Positions 26,711 to 37,699 of a stretch of DNA of 64,000 bases are shown in pieces; the stretch's first letter is position 1, and each line of letters begins with the position of its first letter. Location: contig CALUET010000003.1 in assembly GCA_944319745.1 (NCBI GenBank), forward strand, positions 1-64,000, written 5' to 3'. Below the pieces are notes generated by a model, which saw only the letters and a program-made list of their open reading frames with translations, was not told the origin of the DNA and ran no database searches. The translations under genes and the position numbers were made by a program. The DNA comes from an uncultured Phocaeicola sp. Lineage in GTDB: Bacteria > Bacteroidota > Bacteroidia > Bacteroidales > Bacteroidaceae.

Positions 26711-28057
26711 TTATTTCAATTTAAGGCGTACGGTTTTTACCGGGCGCAGATAATATTCGGTCTTCTTGCCCGCTGCCGTAATGCGTTTGTTCGTGAAACA
26801 GAATGTCGATTGCAGTTCGTCGCATAGATAGCGTGCATCTTCCAGGAAAAAACGATCCATTCCGTAGCTTGTGATAAAGCTGTTCAGGCTTTCCAGGTTC
26901 TCCGCTTCGAAGAATTGATTCCGAAACCTTTCAGCCTCTTCCCGGGTAAATGTCCGCCATTCCTTGAAATCGTCTCTTTCATATTCCTCGATGATGGATG
27001 CCGCTTCCGAGGCCAATGCATAATATTGGTCGGGAGCTATTATAATCGCATCGAAACATCCGTTGTCTGATTCTTGCATTTCCCATACGTAAAAAGGCCC
27101 CCAAATGGTATCTTCTTCAGGCATTTCGGTGACAAAGATTATATTGTCGTCCGTTTTGTCCGGTGTCTCGTCACCGTCATTGTGGCCGTCGTTGTCATCG
27201 TTGCCGCTTGTGTTTTCGTTCAGATTAAACTCTATTTCTACGGTAGGTTCCCAGCCTTCTATCTGAAATTCTCCGTCCATCCCGACAGATTCCCCGTATT
27301 TCCCCGAGAAATGATAAGGGCATCCGCTTTGCATGCCCGATTGATAAGTGTAGTTATACACCTCGGTTTTATTGTTTGTCTGTATGTTTACAGACAGGTG
27401 TATGGCAGATTCAGGTTGGGGGAATACGTAGACAGGGCCTGCGTCCCACACCCCTTCTGCTGTTTTGTGGCAGGGAATGATTGCAGTTTTCTCGTCGTTA
27501 CTGTATTTTCCCTGGAGAGAAATGCCCGAACTGACGGGAGAGATGGCTATTTCTACTCCCTCGGATTGGGGCGGAACCCCCGAGAATGTAAAATAAACGG
27601 CGGCAGTGACATGCAGAAAGTTGAGGTTGACCGTGATGGGTTTATTCAGGTTTATGCTGGAATAAGCTCTTTGCAGCGGTGTATCGGAATAGTTTTTTTC
27701 TGTCATCCTCACGTATTCCTGTTCAGTTGTTTCGTTTGTAAACAGGTAATCGTGGCTGTCTGTTCCGGAAAAGGCCGCAATGGTATATTTGTTTTCCGGC
27801 AGTTGTACGGAACATTCATCTTCGGCGGTCGACAGATTCTCTTGTGAGATGCAGGTGTTTTCCCGGTCGAATATGTATATGGAAACGGGATAGTTTAAAT
27901 CGGAACCGCTGTCGTTTTGTACGGAAAACCGGAGTGTGTATCCGGAAAGATTCTCCGGTTCGTCTTTATTCTCTTCGTCCGACTCGGGGAGATATGTGGA
28001 GCAGGCGGAGAGAATGATGAGGAGCCAGGCGGTTAATATCGGTTTAATATAGTGCAT
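26711..28057 (-). CDS. FimB/Mfa2-like fimbrial anchor lipoprotein with an extra C-terminal domain
   Basis: Predicted outer-membrane lipoprotein (MHYIKPILTAWLLIILSAC, cut at Cys). The start is the ATG at 28057; the open frame extends six codons further to a TTG. The N-terminal half resembles FimB/Mfa2 anchors and fimbrillin-like proteins (YPVSIYIFDRENTCIS, then LPENKYTIAAFSG). An acidic linker with many Asp, Gly and Asn (about 290-310) leads to a C-terminal domain ending RYLCDELQSTFCF and YYLRPVKTVRLKLK. That end resembles the FISUMP/DUF1566-type tail seen on some fimbrillin-like proteins. No other fimbrial gene is nearby. Family assignment is moderate. Confidence 0.6.
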   Translation of the reverse strand: MHYIKPILTAWLLIILSACSTYLPESDEENKDEPENLSGYTLRFSVQNDSGSDLNYPVSIYIFDRENTCISQENLSTAEDECSVQLPENKYTIAAFSGTDSHDYLFTNETTEQEYVRMTEKNYSDTPLQRAYSSINLNKPITVNLNFLHVTAAVYFTFSGVPPQSEGVEIAISPVSSGISLQGKYSNDEKTAIIPCHKTAEGVWDAGPVYVFPQPESAIHLSVNIQTNNKTEVYNYTYQSGMQSGCPYHFSGKYGESVGMDGEFQIEGWEPTVEIEFNLNENTSGNDDNDGHNDGDETPDKTDDNIIFVTEMPEEDTIWGPFYVWEMQESDNGCFDAIIIAPDQYYALASEAASIIEEYERDDFKEWRTFTREEAERFRNQFFEAENLESLNSFITSYGMDRFFLEDARYLCDELQSTFCFTNKRITAAGKKTEYYLRPVKTVRLKLK

Positions 28058-28103
28058 GACATACGGTAAATACAAGTCAGTTTACTATATGAACGTAGAA
28101 AAG

Positions 28104-28155
28104 AAAGGGATGTCCCGGTGTGAATGGTTAAATAATCACAAAAGAACATCCCTTT
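28104..28155 (-). terminator. malQ terminator hairpin
   Basis: A 10-base stem (AAAGGGATGT at 28104-28113, ACATCCCTTT at 28146-28155) with an inner TGTGA-TCACA pair lies between the malQ stop and the fimbrial gene start, both on the minus strand. A T-rich stretch follows on either strand. Confidence 0.65.
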
Positions 28156-28210
28156 GTTTTTTCTGTCTTTCGGGTTGTTTGTGTGGAAAGATGCTGTGCT
28201 TTCCTCCCGG

Positions 28211-30886
28211 TCATGCCCTTCCTGTTTCTGTTATCAGCTGCCGGATTTTGTTATTAAGGTCAGTTTCTTTCCTTAATTGTTCGATGGTAATATGCATACG
28301 CCAGCACCAATAGTGATTAGGCTCGGCGGGAATGTTGATACGTTCTCCGTCGATGTCAGGGTTTCGCAGTTGTTCATCCATCGAAAGCCAGTCTTGCCAC
28401 GTCAGAATGCACAGCATGGACGGACTTTGCAGATGCATGCGGATAACTTCTTCACAGAGTGTTCCCGACGCTTCTTCGGGGACTTTATCTGTATGTCCCA
28501 GTATGTTCCGGTAAAAATCTCTTGTGGTTTGTGCATTTTCTTTCCACCATCCCCGTAACGTACTCATGTCGTGTGTACCGATGGAGCAGACGGAGCAGAA
28601 GGGATAACGGGAGGTTTCACCAAATTCTTCTCCGAATATTTTTGGCATACGCTGGATCTCCAATGAAAGTATTTGCAGCTGTTGCATAACCCAGGGCACA
28701 CATTCCGGAACCATGCCCAGATCTTCTCCGCAGGCTAACATCGGTGTCGATTGGGTTAGCATCGGCAGTTTTCTCATCGCCTCGTTATACCAGAATTCAT
28801 TGTGCCTGTGGTAATAGAAATGTTCATGTATCAGGTTGAAGGCTTCCTGCTTTTGTTTGTCGAGGAAGCGGAAGGCAAGGTCGTATTGAGCGGCAATTCT
28901 TGGATGTAACAGTTCGGGTTGCTTATGGTCACGGACGAAGAGCACATTATTGACAAGCCGGAAGAGACCGTCTCTGATGCGGTTGTCTTGTGAACATTGT
29001 CTGCTGTGGAAGTAGGCATCTATTTTTCGTTGTGTATTGAATTCTTCCCGCAGGTTGTATCGGTCTTCTTCCGTCTTTTGCAGGAAAGTTTCTTTTATTT
29101 CGTCGGATTTGTCGCCGAAGATGCTTTCTAAGACAGCATTGTTGATAAAAGGTCGTGCCATGCTTTCGTCAAACTCAAATCCGAAACTTCGCAATTCGTC
29201 TTCGCTCATGGGGAGAGCCGGCGAGAACTGTCCCAGCAAACCTTGAATGGAATGATATGGAATTTCCCATATCCGGAAGAATCCGAGGATATGATCAATG
29301 CGGTATGCCGTGAAGTATTCCGACATTTTACGGAATCTTTGCTTCCACCACCGGTAATTGTCTTTCTTCATTGCCTCCCAGTTGTAAGTAGGCATCCCCC
29401 AGTTTTGTCCGTTTGTTGAGAATGCATCGGGAGGAGCGCCGGCTTGTCCGTTCATGTTGAAGTAGTGGGGTTCAGTCCATGCTTCCACACTTGTGCGGCT
29501 GATCCCGATGGGAATATCTCCTTTTAATATGACACCTAACTTGCGTGCCCGGCGGCTTACCTCAAGCAATTGCAGGTGGAGTTCGTATTGGACGAAATAA
29601 AAGTAGGATATGGCATCGTAATGTTTACCTCGGGGATCGCAAAGTTTTTCAATGTCTTTGGTATTGTAGGTGGCGTATTGTTCCCATTGAGAGAAGTCCG
29701 GGGTGTGATAACTGTCGCGTAAGTAGCAGAATGCGGCGTATGGACGTAACCAGTCTTTATTGTTCCGGAAGAATTCTTTAAATCCGGATGACGTGAGGAT
29801 TTCTTCTTTTTCCTGTGTGAAAACAGCTCTCAGGTACTTGTTTTTTATGCGGTTCGTCTCTTCGTAATCTAATTTTGTCAAGGCGTTTACCTTGTTTCGC
29901 GCTTCTTCGAAGCGTGAAAGCTCCTCTGCATCCTTTAGTTTCGGCAGCTGGCGCAGGTCAATATACATCGGGTGAAAAGCATAAATGGAGATACTGTTAT
30001 AAGGATACGAGTCGGTCCATTTGCCGGACATTGTCGTGTCGTTGATGGGAAGTATCTGAATGATATGCTGATTCGTTTCGGCGGCCCATTCCACCAATGC
30101 CTTCAGGTCGCCCAAATCTCCGGCACCACAACTGCCTTCCGACCGCAGGGAGAATAAAGGAATGGCCGTTCCTGCAATTTTTTGTTTCGGCCAATTGAAG
30201 AAAACTTCCGTTTCCATGGGGAAAAAGGTCTCCCCGTTTGAAACGAAAGGCAGGCAGATTTTCCGATTATATCCCCGTTCCCAGTCTGATATCATTCCCG
30301 TTGTTTTGTCGATGGTTACAAATTTATATTCGAATTCGCGGGGAAGATTTGCCGTATCGAATGTAACATGCCATACGTTGGGTTGTGATTCATGCATCCG
30401 GACGGGAGCATAATGTTTCCAGTTTCCCAGCTCTTCACAATCTCCGCTTATCCCTAAAAGACATCCTCTGTCGGATACTTCCGGACAAATTGCCCTGAAT
30501 GTGATGAGAGCTTTGGGGCGGTGTCCTTTAAAAACGTGAGGGGTGAGGGAGTGTATGTTGCAGAATGCCGAAGTATAACGATAAGCATCTTGAGGCAAAT
30601 CACGCCAACAGTCGTGGCACGTGACGCGGTTTTGCAGTATATTTTCTCTGTAAAGAATGTGCGGGATGAGGCCGATTTCTTGCCGTTTGCATGAATTGTC
30701 CTGAAACACGGCATAGCGGTATGTTATGAGATGCTCGTCGTCGGCGAAAGCATATTCCGTTTCTCCCGACCAGTCATATCCGTTTTGTGTGGAAAGTTGG
30801 ACGGCCGAATTTCTGTTGTCGTTGATTATGACACATAAATATTCTCCCCATGCAGTATGATATTGGGTGTGAAAAAACAGTTTCAT
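28211..30886 (-). CDS. malQ: 4-alpha-glucanotransferase, DPE2-like, with N-terminal starch-binding domains
   Basis: Disproportionates maltose and malto-oligosaccharides or glycogen in the cytoplasm (glycoside hydrolase family 77). At 891 residues it is much longer than E. coli MalQ. The first 250 or so residues carry two CBM20-like modules (LFFHTQYHTAWGEYLCVI and the start of the second, ISGDCEELGNWKHYAPVRM). The catalytic part has AYRIDHILGFFRIWEIP (nucleophile Asp), ACGEDLGMVPE (acid-base Glu) and GTHDMSTLRGWW. This layout matches plant DPE2-type enzymes. The start is the ATG at 30886; the in-frame TTG at 30910 is inside the -7 box. Confidence 0.93.
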   Translation of the reverse strand: MKLFFHTQYHTAWGEYLCVIINDNRNSAVQLSTQNGYDWSGETEYAFADDEHLITYRYAVFQDNSCKRQEIGLIPHILYRENILQNRVTCHDCWRDLPQDAYRYTSAFCNIHSLTPHVFKGHRPKALITFRAICPEVSDRGCLLGISGDCEELGNWKHYAPVRMHESQPNVWHVTFDTANLPREFEYKFVTIDKTTGMISDWERGYNRKICLPFVSNGETFFPMETEVFFNWPKQKIAGTAIPLFSLRSEGSCGAGDLGDLKALVEWAAETNQHIIQILPINDTTMSGKWTDSYPYNSISIYAFHPMYIDLRQLPKLKDAEELSRFEEARNKVNALTKLDYEETNRIKNKYLRAVFTQEKEEILTSSGFKEFFRNNKDWLRPYAAFCYLRDSYHTPDFSQWEQYATYNTKDIEKLCDPRGKHYDAISYFYFVQYELHLQLLEVSRRARKLGVILKGDIPIGISRTSVEAWTEPHYFNMNGQAGAPPDAFSTNGQNWGMPTYNWEAMKKDNYRWWKQRFRKMSEYFTAYRIDHILGFFRIWEIPYHSIQGLLGQFSPALPMSEDELRSFGFEFDESMARPFINNAVLESIFGDKSDEIKETFLQKTEEDRYNLREEFNTQRKIDAYFHSRQCSQDNRIRDGLFRLVNNVLFVRDHKQPELLHPRIAAQYDLAFRFLDKQKQEAFNLIHEHFYYHRHNEFWYNEAMRKLPMLTQSTPMLACGEDLGMVPECVPWVMQQLQILSLEIQRMPKIFGEEFGETSRYPFCSVCSIGTHDMSTLRGWWKENAQTTRDFYRNILGHTDKVPEEASGTLCEEVIRMHLQSPSMLCILTWQDWLSMDEQLRNPDIDGERINIPAEPNHYWCWRMHITIEQLRKETDLNNKIRQLITETGRA

Positions 30887-30907
30887 CTTGGTGAAATTTA
30901 CTTTCTT

Positions 30908-30915
30908 CAAAAGTA
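30908..30915 (-). promoter_or_regulatory. malQ promoter -7 element
   Basis: Reads TACTTTTG on the minus strand, 21 bases before the ATG. It overlaps the upstream TTG start codon of the longer open frame, which argues against that start. Confidence 0.6.
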
Positions 30916-30951
30916 GGAAATAAGTTGGGATTTGTTACTCTTCTTATAGAA

Positions 30952-30989
30952 AAAAAAGCTTCAGGAAATGAAACTCCTGAAGCTTTTTT
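30952..30989 (-). terminator. gyrB terminator
   Basis: A 15-base perfect inverted repeat (30952-30966 with 30975-30989) with an 8-base loop; on the minus strand it ends in TTTTTTT. It is symmetric and would work in either direction. Confidence 0.88.
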
Positions 30990-31023
30990 GTGTCAATTAA
31001 AATGTTCTTTATATGGAAATGCC

Positions 31024-33063
<2,040 letters not shown>

Positions 33064-33322
33064 TTATGGGGGATTAATTCATGTATGTTTCCTGTCATCA
33101 TGTCAGAAAATGCGGCCTTCCCGGGGGATGGCGCAGGAAATACAGAAAAAAGGATGTTGTGTGGCGGAACAAAGTTTGCTGTGCTTGTGCAAAAACATAT
33201 TCGTCTTTTGTGGGAAAGATGCCATTCTGTCAGAAGAAAAATCCTTTTCCTTTTATAGGGCTTTTGGCACTTTGTTTGTCGTTGATAAAGAGAAAATAAC
33301 TAACATATAAAAATAAGATATT

Positions 33323-33808
33323 ATGATCTCGGAGAAATTACAAAACGCGATTAACGAGCAGATTACTGCCGAAATGTGGTCTGCCAACCTGTATCTTTCC
33401 ATGTCTTTCTATCTGCAAAAGGAAGGCTTCGACGGTTTCGCTCATTGGATGAAGAAACAGTCGGAGGAAGAGTTGCAACATGCTTACTCGCTTGCTGATT
33501 ATGTAATGAAGCGTGGTGGTACGGCGAAGGTGGACAAGATAGACGTTGTTCCTCAGGGTTGGGGAAGTCTTCTTGAAGTTTTCGAACATGTATATAAGCA
33601 TGAATGCCATGTTTCGGAATTGATTGATGAATTGGTGAACATCGCTTCCGCAGAAAAAGACAAAGCTTCACAGGATTTCTTGTGGGGATATGTACGCGAG
33701 CAGGTGGAAGAAGAAGCAAGTGCCCAGCAGATTGTAGATAAACTGAAACGTTGCAGCGATCATGCCGGTATCTTGTTCTTGGATGAAAAATTAGGACAAC
33801 GCCAATAA
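33323..33808 (+). CDS. ftnA: Bacterial non-heme ferritin
   Basis: Stores iron as a mineral inside a 24-subunit shell and takes part in oxidative stress defence. The 161-residue four-helix protein has the ferroxidase ligands: E17 in ITAEMWSANLYLSMS, then E49 and H52 in KKQSEEELQHAYSLADY, and E in VFEHVYKHECHVSELI. DFLWGYVREQVEEEASA carries the later acidic and Gln residues. There is no heme-binding Met of the bacterioferritin type that I can identify. It is monocistronic; no obvious promoter consensus was found upstream. Confidence 0.95.
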   Translation: MISEKLQNAINEQITAEMWSANLYLSMSFYLQKEGFDGFAHWMKKQSEEELQHAYSLADYVMKRGGTAKVDKIDVVPQGWGSLLEVFEHVYKHECHVSELIDELVNIASAEKDKASQDFLWGYVREQVEEEASAQQIVDKLKRCSDHAGILFLDEKLGQRQ

Positions 33809-33903
33809 GCGGGCTATCCCGTCTGTTATTTCGTAAGATGCAGAATGTATGGCTGTGCCGGACTTCTTTTGAGGAGATGAAGGCGCGGTTATGCATTCTG
33901 TAT

Positions 33904-33933
33904 TTTGTTTGTATTCATTTTATCGTATCTTTG
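33904..33933 (+). promoter_or_regulatory. Promoter of the methyltransferase-like gene
   Basis: TTTG at 33904-33907, 18 bases, TATCTTTG at 33926-33933; spacing is slightly short. The ATG is 22 bases downstream. Confidence 0.65.
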
Positions 33934-33955
33934 TTTGAAAATAATGCGATAAGTT

Positions 33956-34627
33956 ATGACAAACATCGTTTTGCGCGGTTTGAATTGGGTAATACGTTTC
34001 CGGCACCGTTGCGGGTATGGCGTTCATTCGCCTTCGGATTTCTTTTTGATAACTTTCGTCATTTATGAAAAGTTGCCGTTTTATGCGTACGACACTCTCC
34101 ATGAATTGCGAAAACTTGCAGTCGGGAAAGAATATCATCGCGAAAAAGTGGACAAGTTGCTGTTTCGTTTGGTCAATTATTTGCAGCCGTCTTCGTTGTT
34201 GGAACTCGGTCCGGGGAATGGAATAAGTACTTGTTATATGGCAAGAGCGTGCAAAAAAATGAAAGTTGTGACATTTGGTGAGGAAAAAGATAACCGCTTG
34301 GAACAGTTCCTGAAGGGACAAATATCCCGATGCAATTGCCTGTGGGGAGATATTCCTGACGTGTTCCCTGCGGATTTGAACCTGAGTTTGGTGCATATAT
34401 CCTCCGTGTCGAATTATAAAGAGTGGGTGGAAAAGTTGATTCCTCTGGCAAATAAATCGACATGTTTCCTCATCAGTAAGCCTTATGCTACGCGGGAAAA
34501 GAAGAAATGGTGGAAAACTTTGATAGCCGACGAGCGCACAGGTGTGACGTTTGATCTGTATGATATAGGAATTATATTCTTTGATAAATCGCGAATAAAG
34601 GAACATCGTATTATAAACTTTCTTTGA
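33956..34627 (+). CDS. Class I SAM-dependent methyltransferase-like protein
   Basis: A 223-residue protein. An N-terminal basic helix with RCGYGVHSPSDFFLITFVIYEK is a pattern I recall from Bacteroidetes methyltransferase-like proteins. The SAM-binding loop is LLELGPGNGISTCYMARA, about residue 82, a good match to motif I (E/DxGxGxG). After that the family similarity weakens (KVVTFGEEKDN), and the substrate is unknown. It is cytoplasmic, and 21 bases before the cobalamin adenosyltransferase gene on the same strand, with which it is probably cotranscribed. Confidence 0.7.
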   Translation: MTNIVLRGLNWVIRFRHRCGYGVHSPSDFFLITFVIYEKLPFYAYDTLHELRKLAVGKEYHREKVDKLLFRLVNYLQPSSLLELGPGNGISTCYMARACKKMKVVTFGEEKDNRLEQFLKGQISRCNCLWGDIPDVFPADLNLSLVHISSVSNYKEWVEKLIPLANKSTCFLISKPYATREKKKWWKTLIADERTGVTFDLYDIGIIFFDKSRIKEHRIINFL

Positions 34628-34648
34628 TGATAGATAAAAAGATGGCTT

Positions 34649-35218
34649 ATGAAAAAGAGTACAATCTATACCGGTACGGGAGATAAAGGCATGACTTCGT
34701 TGGTCGGAGGCGTTCGTGTAGGGAAAACGCATCCGCGTTTGGAGGCTTACGGCACGGTGGACGAGTTGAATGCTCAGGTGGGATTGTTGATAACTGCAAT
34801 ATCCGATGAGGAAAATAAAACATTTCTGCGTTTTATACAATGTAAACTTTTTTCGTTGGGGGCATATCTTGCAACGGATTCTAACGCTTTGACAACGACT
34901 GCAGACTGCATGATTGAGGAAAAACATATCGAGCGGTTGGAGAAGGCAATCGATGAGATTGATCATTCATTACCGCCTTTAAAGGCTTTTGTCCTGCCTG
35001 GTGGAACATTTGCTGCGGCATTGTGTCATGTTTGTCGCACGGTTTGTCGCAGGGCGGAGCGTCGAATCTTGGCATTGGAAGAAACGAAAGTCTGCGAAAT
35101 AGACGATAAAGTAAAACGTTTTATGAATCGTTTATCGGATTATTTGTTTGTTCTCTCCAGAAAGTTAAACGAATTAACACATGAAAGGGAATTTTATTGG
35201 GATAAGAATTGTGAATGA
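34649..35218 (+). CDS. Cob(I)alamin adenosyltransferase, PduO type
   Basis: Adds the adenosyl group from ATP to cob(I)alamin to give coenzyme B12. The 189 residues have the PduO signatures: IYTGTGDKGMTSLVGG with the ATP-binding glycine and threonine residues, YGTVDELNAQVG, VLPGGTFAAALCHVCRTVCRRAERR, and FMNRLSDYLFVLSRKLN. The enzyme would feed B12-dependent mutases such as methylmalonyl-CoA mutase, common in Bacteroidales. It is second in a two-gene unit with the methyltransferase-like gene. Confidence 0.93.
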   Translation: MKKSTIYTGTGDKGMTSLVGGVRVGKTHPRLEAYGTVDELNAQVGLLITAISDEENKTFLRFIQCKLFSLGAYLATDSNALTTTADCMIEEKHIERLEKAIDEIDHSLPPLKAFVLPGGTFAAALCHVCRTVCRRAERRILALEETKVCEIDDKVKRFMNRLSDYLFVLSRKLNELTHEREFYWDKNCE

Positions 35219-35238
35219 AATATTTTATTATATTTTTG
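35209..35238 (+). promoter_or_regulatory. Promoter of the DUF2795 gene
   Basis: TTG at 35209-35211, 19 bases, then TATTTTTG at 35231-35238. The TTG overlaps the end of the adenosyltransferase gene. The ATG of the next gene is 43 bases on. Confidence 0.6.
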
Positions 35239-35281
35239 TGCCCCAATAGAGAGATGTAAAACTTTTTTAAACAAGAATACT

Positions 35282-35503
35282 ATGTATTGGACATTAGAAT
35301 TGGCCTCTAAGCTGGAAGATGCTCCTTGGCCTGCAACAAAGGACGAATTGATTGATTATGCCATGCGGTCAGGTGCCCCATTGGAAGTAATCGAAAATCT
35401 TCAAGAAATAGAAGATGAAGGTGATATTTACGAGAGCATCGAAGATATTTGGCCTGATTATCCTAGTAAAGAAGACTTCTTTTTCAACGAGGAGGAATAT
35501 TAA
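35282..35503 (+). CDS. DUF2795 family small acidic protein
   Basis: A 73-residue protein, MYWTLELASKLEDAPWPATK at the start, then AMRSGAPLEVIENLQEIEDEG and an acidic C-terminus (FFFNEEEY). DUF2795 proteins in Bacteroidetes have this pattern of LEDAPWPATKDELIDYA, in which a helix with small hydrophobic residues follows a proline turn. Function is unknown; some relatives in other phyla are fused to larger proteins. It has its own promoter and a terminator-like hairpin, so it is likely expressed as a single gene. Confidence 0.85.
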   Translation: MYWTLELASKLEDAPWPATKDELIDYAMRSGAPLEVIENLQEIEDEGDIYESIEDIWPDYPSKEDFFFNEEEY

Positions 35504-35525
35504 AGGATAAGAAATAAAGTGTTGG

Positions 35526-35596
35526 ATGAAGGATTTTCCCGTGATAGAACAGAGGGTTGCCCTCGATTTCTTGGGAGAGTCCTTCATTTGTTTTTT
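35526..35596 (+). terminator. Terminator after the DUF2795 gene
   Basis: ATGAAGGA (35526-35533) pairs with TCCTTCAT (35580-35587), with an inner GAGGG-CCCTC hairpin (35552-35564), then TTGTTTTTT. Confidence 0.65.
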
Positions 35597-35681
35597 GCGA
35601 AGCCTGCGGGAAGGTGAATGCTGTAACCGGTATTATTCTGGGAAGGATACCGTATTATTGGAATATAAAAACCATTGAAGT

Positions 35682-36419
35682 ATGAAAAAGATAATAGCAT
35701 TTTTATTTATGTTCTGTGGCGTACATGCATTTTTGTTTTCACAAACGCCACAAGATACCGTGTACACACATGAGTTTTTAGAGCTGCGTCGTGCCGATGA
35801 TTTGAAATGGATGACGCGGGATCAGGGCGCGATTGACCGATATGTTGACGAGAACCGGAAGATGACGGATAAGTCTTGTGACGTTCTCTTCCTGGGAAGT
35901 TCTTCGATTAACCTGTGGGATGGAATAGAACAAGACTTTGCTCCTCTGAAAATTATTCGTCGCTCTTACGGAGGATCGGCGGTTCGTGACATGTTATATC
36001 ACTATAATGTTATAGCGCGCGGTTATCGTCCGCGTGCCATTGTGCTTTATGTTGAGAATGATTTGAGCGGAGATTCCCGACACGACCTGACTGCTGGTGA
36101 AGCATTCGATTATCTTCGGGTGTTTGTAAATCGTTTAAAACGCGATTATAAGGGCATTCCTGTTTATATGCTTTCCTATAAACCATCTCCTTCGCGGGCA
36201 AAAATGATCCCGAAGCAGAAGTTGGTTAACGCATTGTTGGAGGAATACGCTTCCATTACGCCCGATGTTTATTTCGTAGATGTGGCATCGTCCATGTATG
36301 ATGCTGAAGGCAATTTACGGGAAGATATCTATAAACCGGATAAATTGCACCTGAATCGTAAGGGATATGATCTGTGGACTTCCATCCTGAAACCGCTGTT
36401 GATGCAATACAAACAATGA
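35682..36419 (+). CDS. Secreted SGNH/GDSL-family hydrolase
   Basis: A 245-residue exported protein. The signal peptide appears to end at FLFS, with Q (QTPQDT) as first mature residue. Conserved SGNH blocks are present: VLFLGSSSINLWDGI (nucleophile serine), RRSYGGSAVRDML (glycine of block II), VLYVENDLSGDS (block III Asn), and PDKLHLNRKGYDLW (Asp and His of block V). The layout matches PAF-acetylhydrolase-like esterases. The substrate is unknown. It is 4 bases before the THUMP-like gene, on the same strand. Confidence 0.85.
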   Translation: MKKIIAFLFMFCGVHAFLFSQTPQDTVYTHEFLELRRADDLKWMTRDQGAIDRYVDENRKMTDKSCDVLFLGSSSINLWDGIEQDFAPLKIIRRSYGGSAVRDMLYHYNVIARGYRPRAIVLYVENDLSGDSRHDLTAGEAFDYLRVFVNRLKRDYKGIPVYMLSYKPSPSRAKMIPKQKLVNALLEEYASITPDVYFVDVASSMYDAEGNLREDIYKPDKLHLNRKGYDLWTSILKPLLMQYKQ

Positions 36420-36423
36420 TGAA

Positions 36424-37623
36424 ATGAATGAATTAACTCCGGAGACAAAAGCGTTTATCAGTTTGCACCGTTCGGATGATGTGCATACTTTGGCACTTTC
36501 CGGGCGGAAAAATGCATTGGTCGACATGAACGTTGCAATAGAACAAATTGCCGGGTGGCAGATTGCAGCGCGGAAAATCCCTTCATGGAGCAAGGTCGAT
36601 GACATAAGATATCCCCGGCGATTGTCGATGGAGCAATGTTCTTCCGAACAGACGGCGCGGTATAAAGCCTCGTTGGTCGGCGGAAATTCATTGACAGATC
36701 TGACGGGAGGTTTCGGAGTCGATTGCGCCTTTTTGTCAGTTCGTTTCAAGGAAGTGTGTTACGTGGAGCGTCAGTCGGAACTGTGCGAGCTGGCGAAGCA
36801 TAACTTTTCCGCGCTCAATTTAAATCATATCCGGGTATGTTGCGATGACTCGGTCGCATACTTGCAGCGGATGGATGCCGTTGATTGTATCTATATCGAT
36901 CCGGCGCGTCGAGACAAATACGGAGGAAAGACGGTGACCATATCGGCATGCGAGCCCGATATCAGTGCATTGGAGTTGTTGCTGGTTGAGAAAGCCGGAA
37001 CTGTTTTGGTTAAGCTTTCTCCCATGCTTGATGTGACTTCTGCATGTAAAGATTTGCATTTCATACGGCAATTGCATGTGGTTTCCGTGCAGAATGAGTG
37101 CAAAGAATTGCTGGCTGTTCTTCAGAAAACATCGGATTTGTCTTGTGATGAGAACGAGGGACCTGTCATCGTTTGCGAAGAAATATCCCATGACCGTCCG
37201 CCCGTGCGCTTTGAATTTACTCGTAAGGCGGAAGAAAATGCTGCGGTTCGATGGGCCGAACAGGTGGAAAGTTTCCTTTACGAGCCTTATTCGGCGATGT
37301 TGAAAGCCGGAGCCTATCGCATTCTCTCGCAGACTTATGGCGTAAAAAAACTGCATGTGAACAGTCATCTGTACACTTCCGACGAAATCTTACCTTTCCC
37401 CGGACGGCGCTTTAAAGTGACTGGAGTGTCGGGATTCGGAAAGAAGGAGCTGAAATCGTTCTTGCAGGATGTGCATAAAGCAAATATAGCGGTGCGTAAT
37501 TTCCCGCTTTCTGTTGCGGAACTTCGGAAAACGTTGAAATTACAGGACGGAGGAACCTGTTATATTTTTGCCACAACGCTGGCCGATGGGAAACATGTCC
37601 TGGTGAAATGTGAGAAAGTTTGA
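36424..37623 (+). CDS. THUMP-like domain class I SAM-dependent methyltransferase
   Basis: A 399-residue protein. The methyltransferase core starts near residue 85: LTDLTGGFGVDCAFLS (SAM loop), VCYVERQSELCELAKHNF, and YIDPARRDKYGGK, close to the DPPR-like catalytic motif of N6 or RNA methyltransferases. The C-terminus has a THUMP-like domain (AVRNFPLSVAELRKTLKL). The family is usually annotated as a SAM methyltransferase with a THUMP-like domain; an RNA target is likely but not established. It follows the SGNH gene by 4 bases and converges with sufE across a strong bidirectional terminator. Confidence 0.85.
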   Translation: MNELTPETKAFISLHRSDDVHTLALSGRKNALVDMNVAIEQIAGWQIAARKIPSWSKVDDIRYPRRLSMEQCSSEQTARYKASLVGGNSLTDLTGGFGVDCAFLSVRFKEVCYVERQSELCELAKHNFSALNLNHIRVCCDDSVAYLQRMDAVDCIYIDPARRDKYGGKTVTISACEPDISALELLLVEKAGTVLVKLSPMLDVTSACKDLHFIRQLHVVSVQNECKELLAVLQKTSDLSCDENEGPVIVCEEISHDRPPVRFEFTRKAEENAAVRWAEQVESFLYEPYSAMLKAGAYRILSQTYGVKKLHVNSHLYTSDEILPFPGRRFKVTGVSGFGKKELKSFLQDVHKANIAVRNFPLSVAELRKTLKLQDGGTCYIFATTLADGKHVLVKCEKV

Positions 37624-37637
37624 TGCGTTGATTTATA

Positions 37638-37679
37638 AAAAACATCCCGATATAAAAACAGATATATCGGGATGTTTTT
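37638..37679. terminator. Bidirectional terminator between THUMP-like gene and sufE
   Basis: A 16-base perfect inverted repeat (37638-37653 with 37664-37679), A-run on the left and T-run on the right, so it can act in both directions for the convergent genes. Confidence 0.9.
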
Positions 37680-37699
37680 GTTGGTTTATGCCGTTGTTT

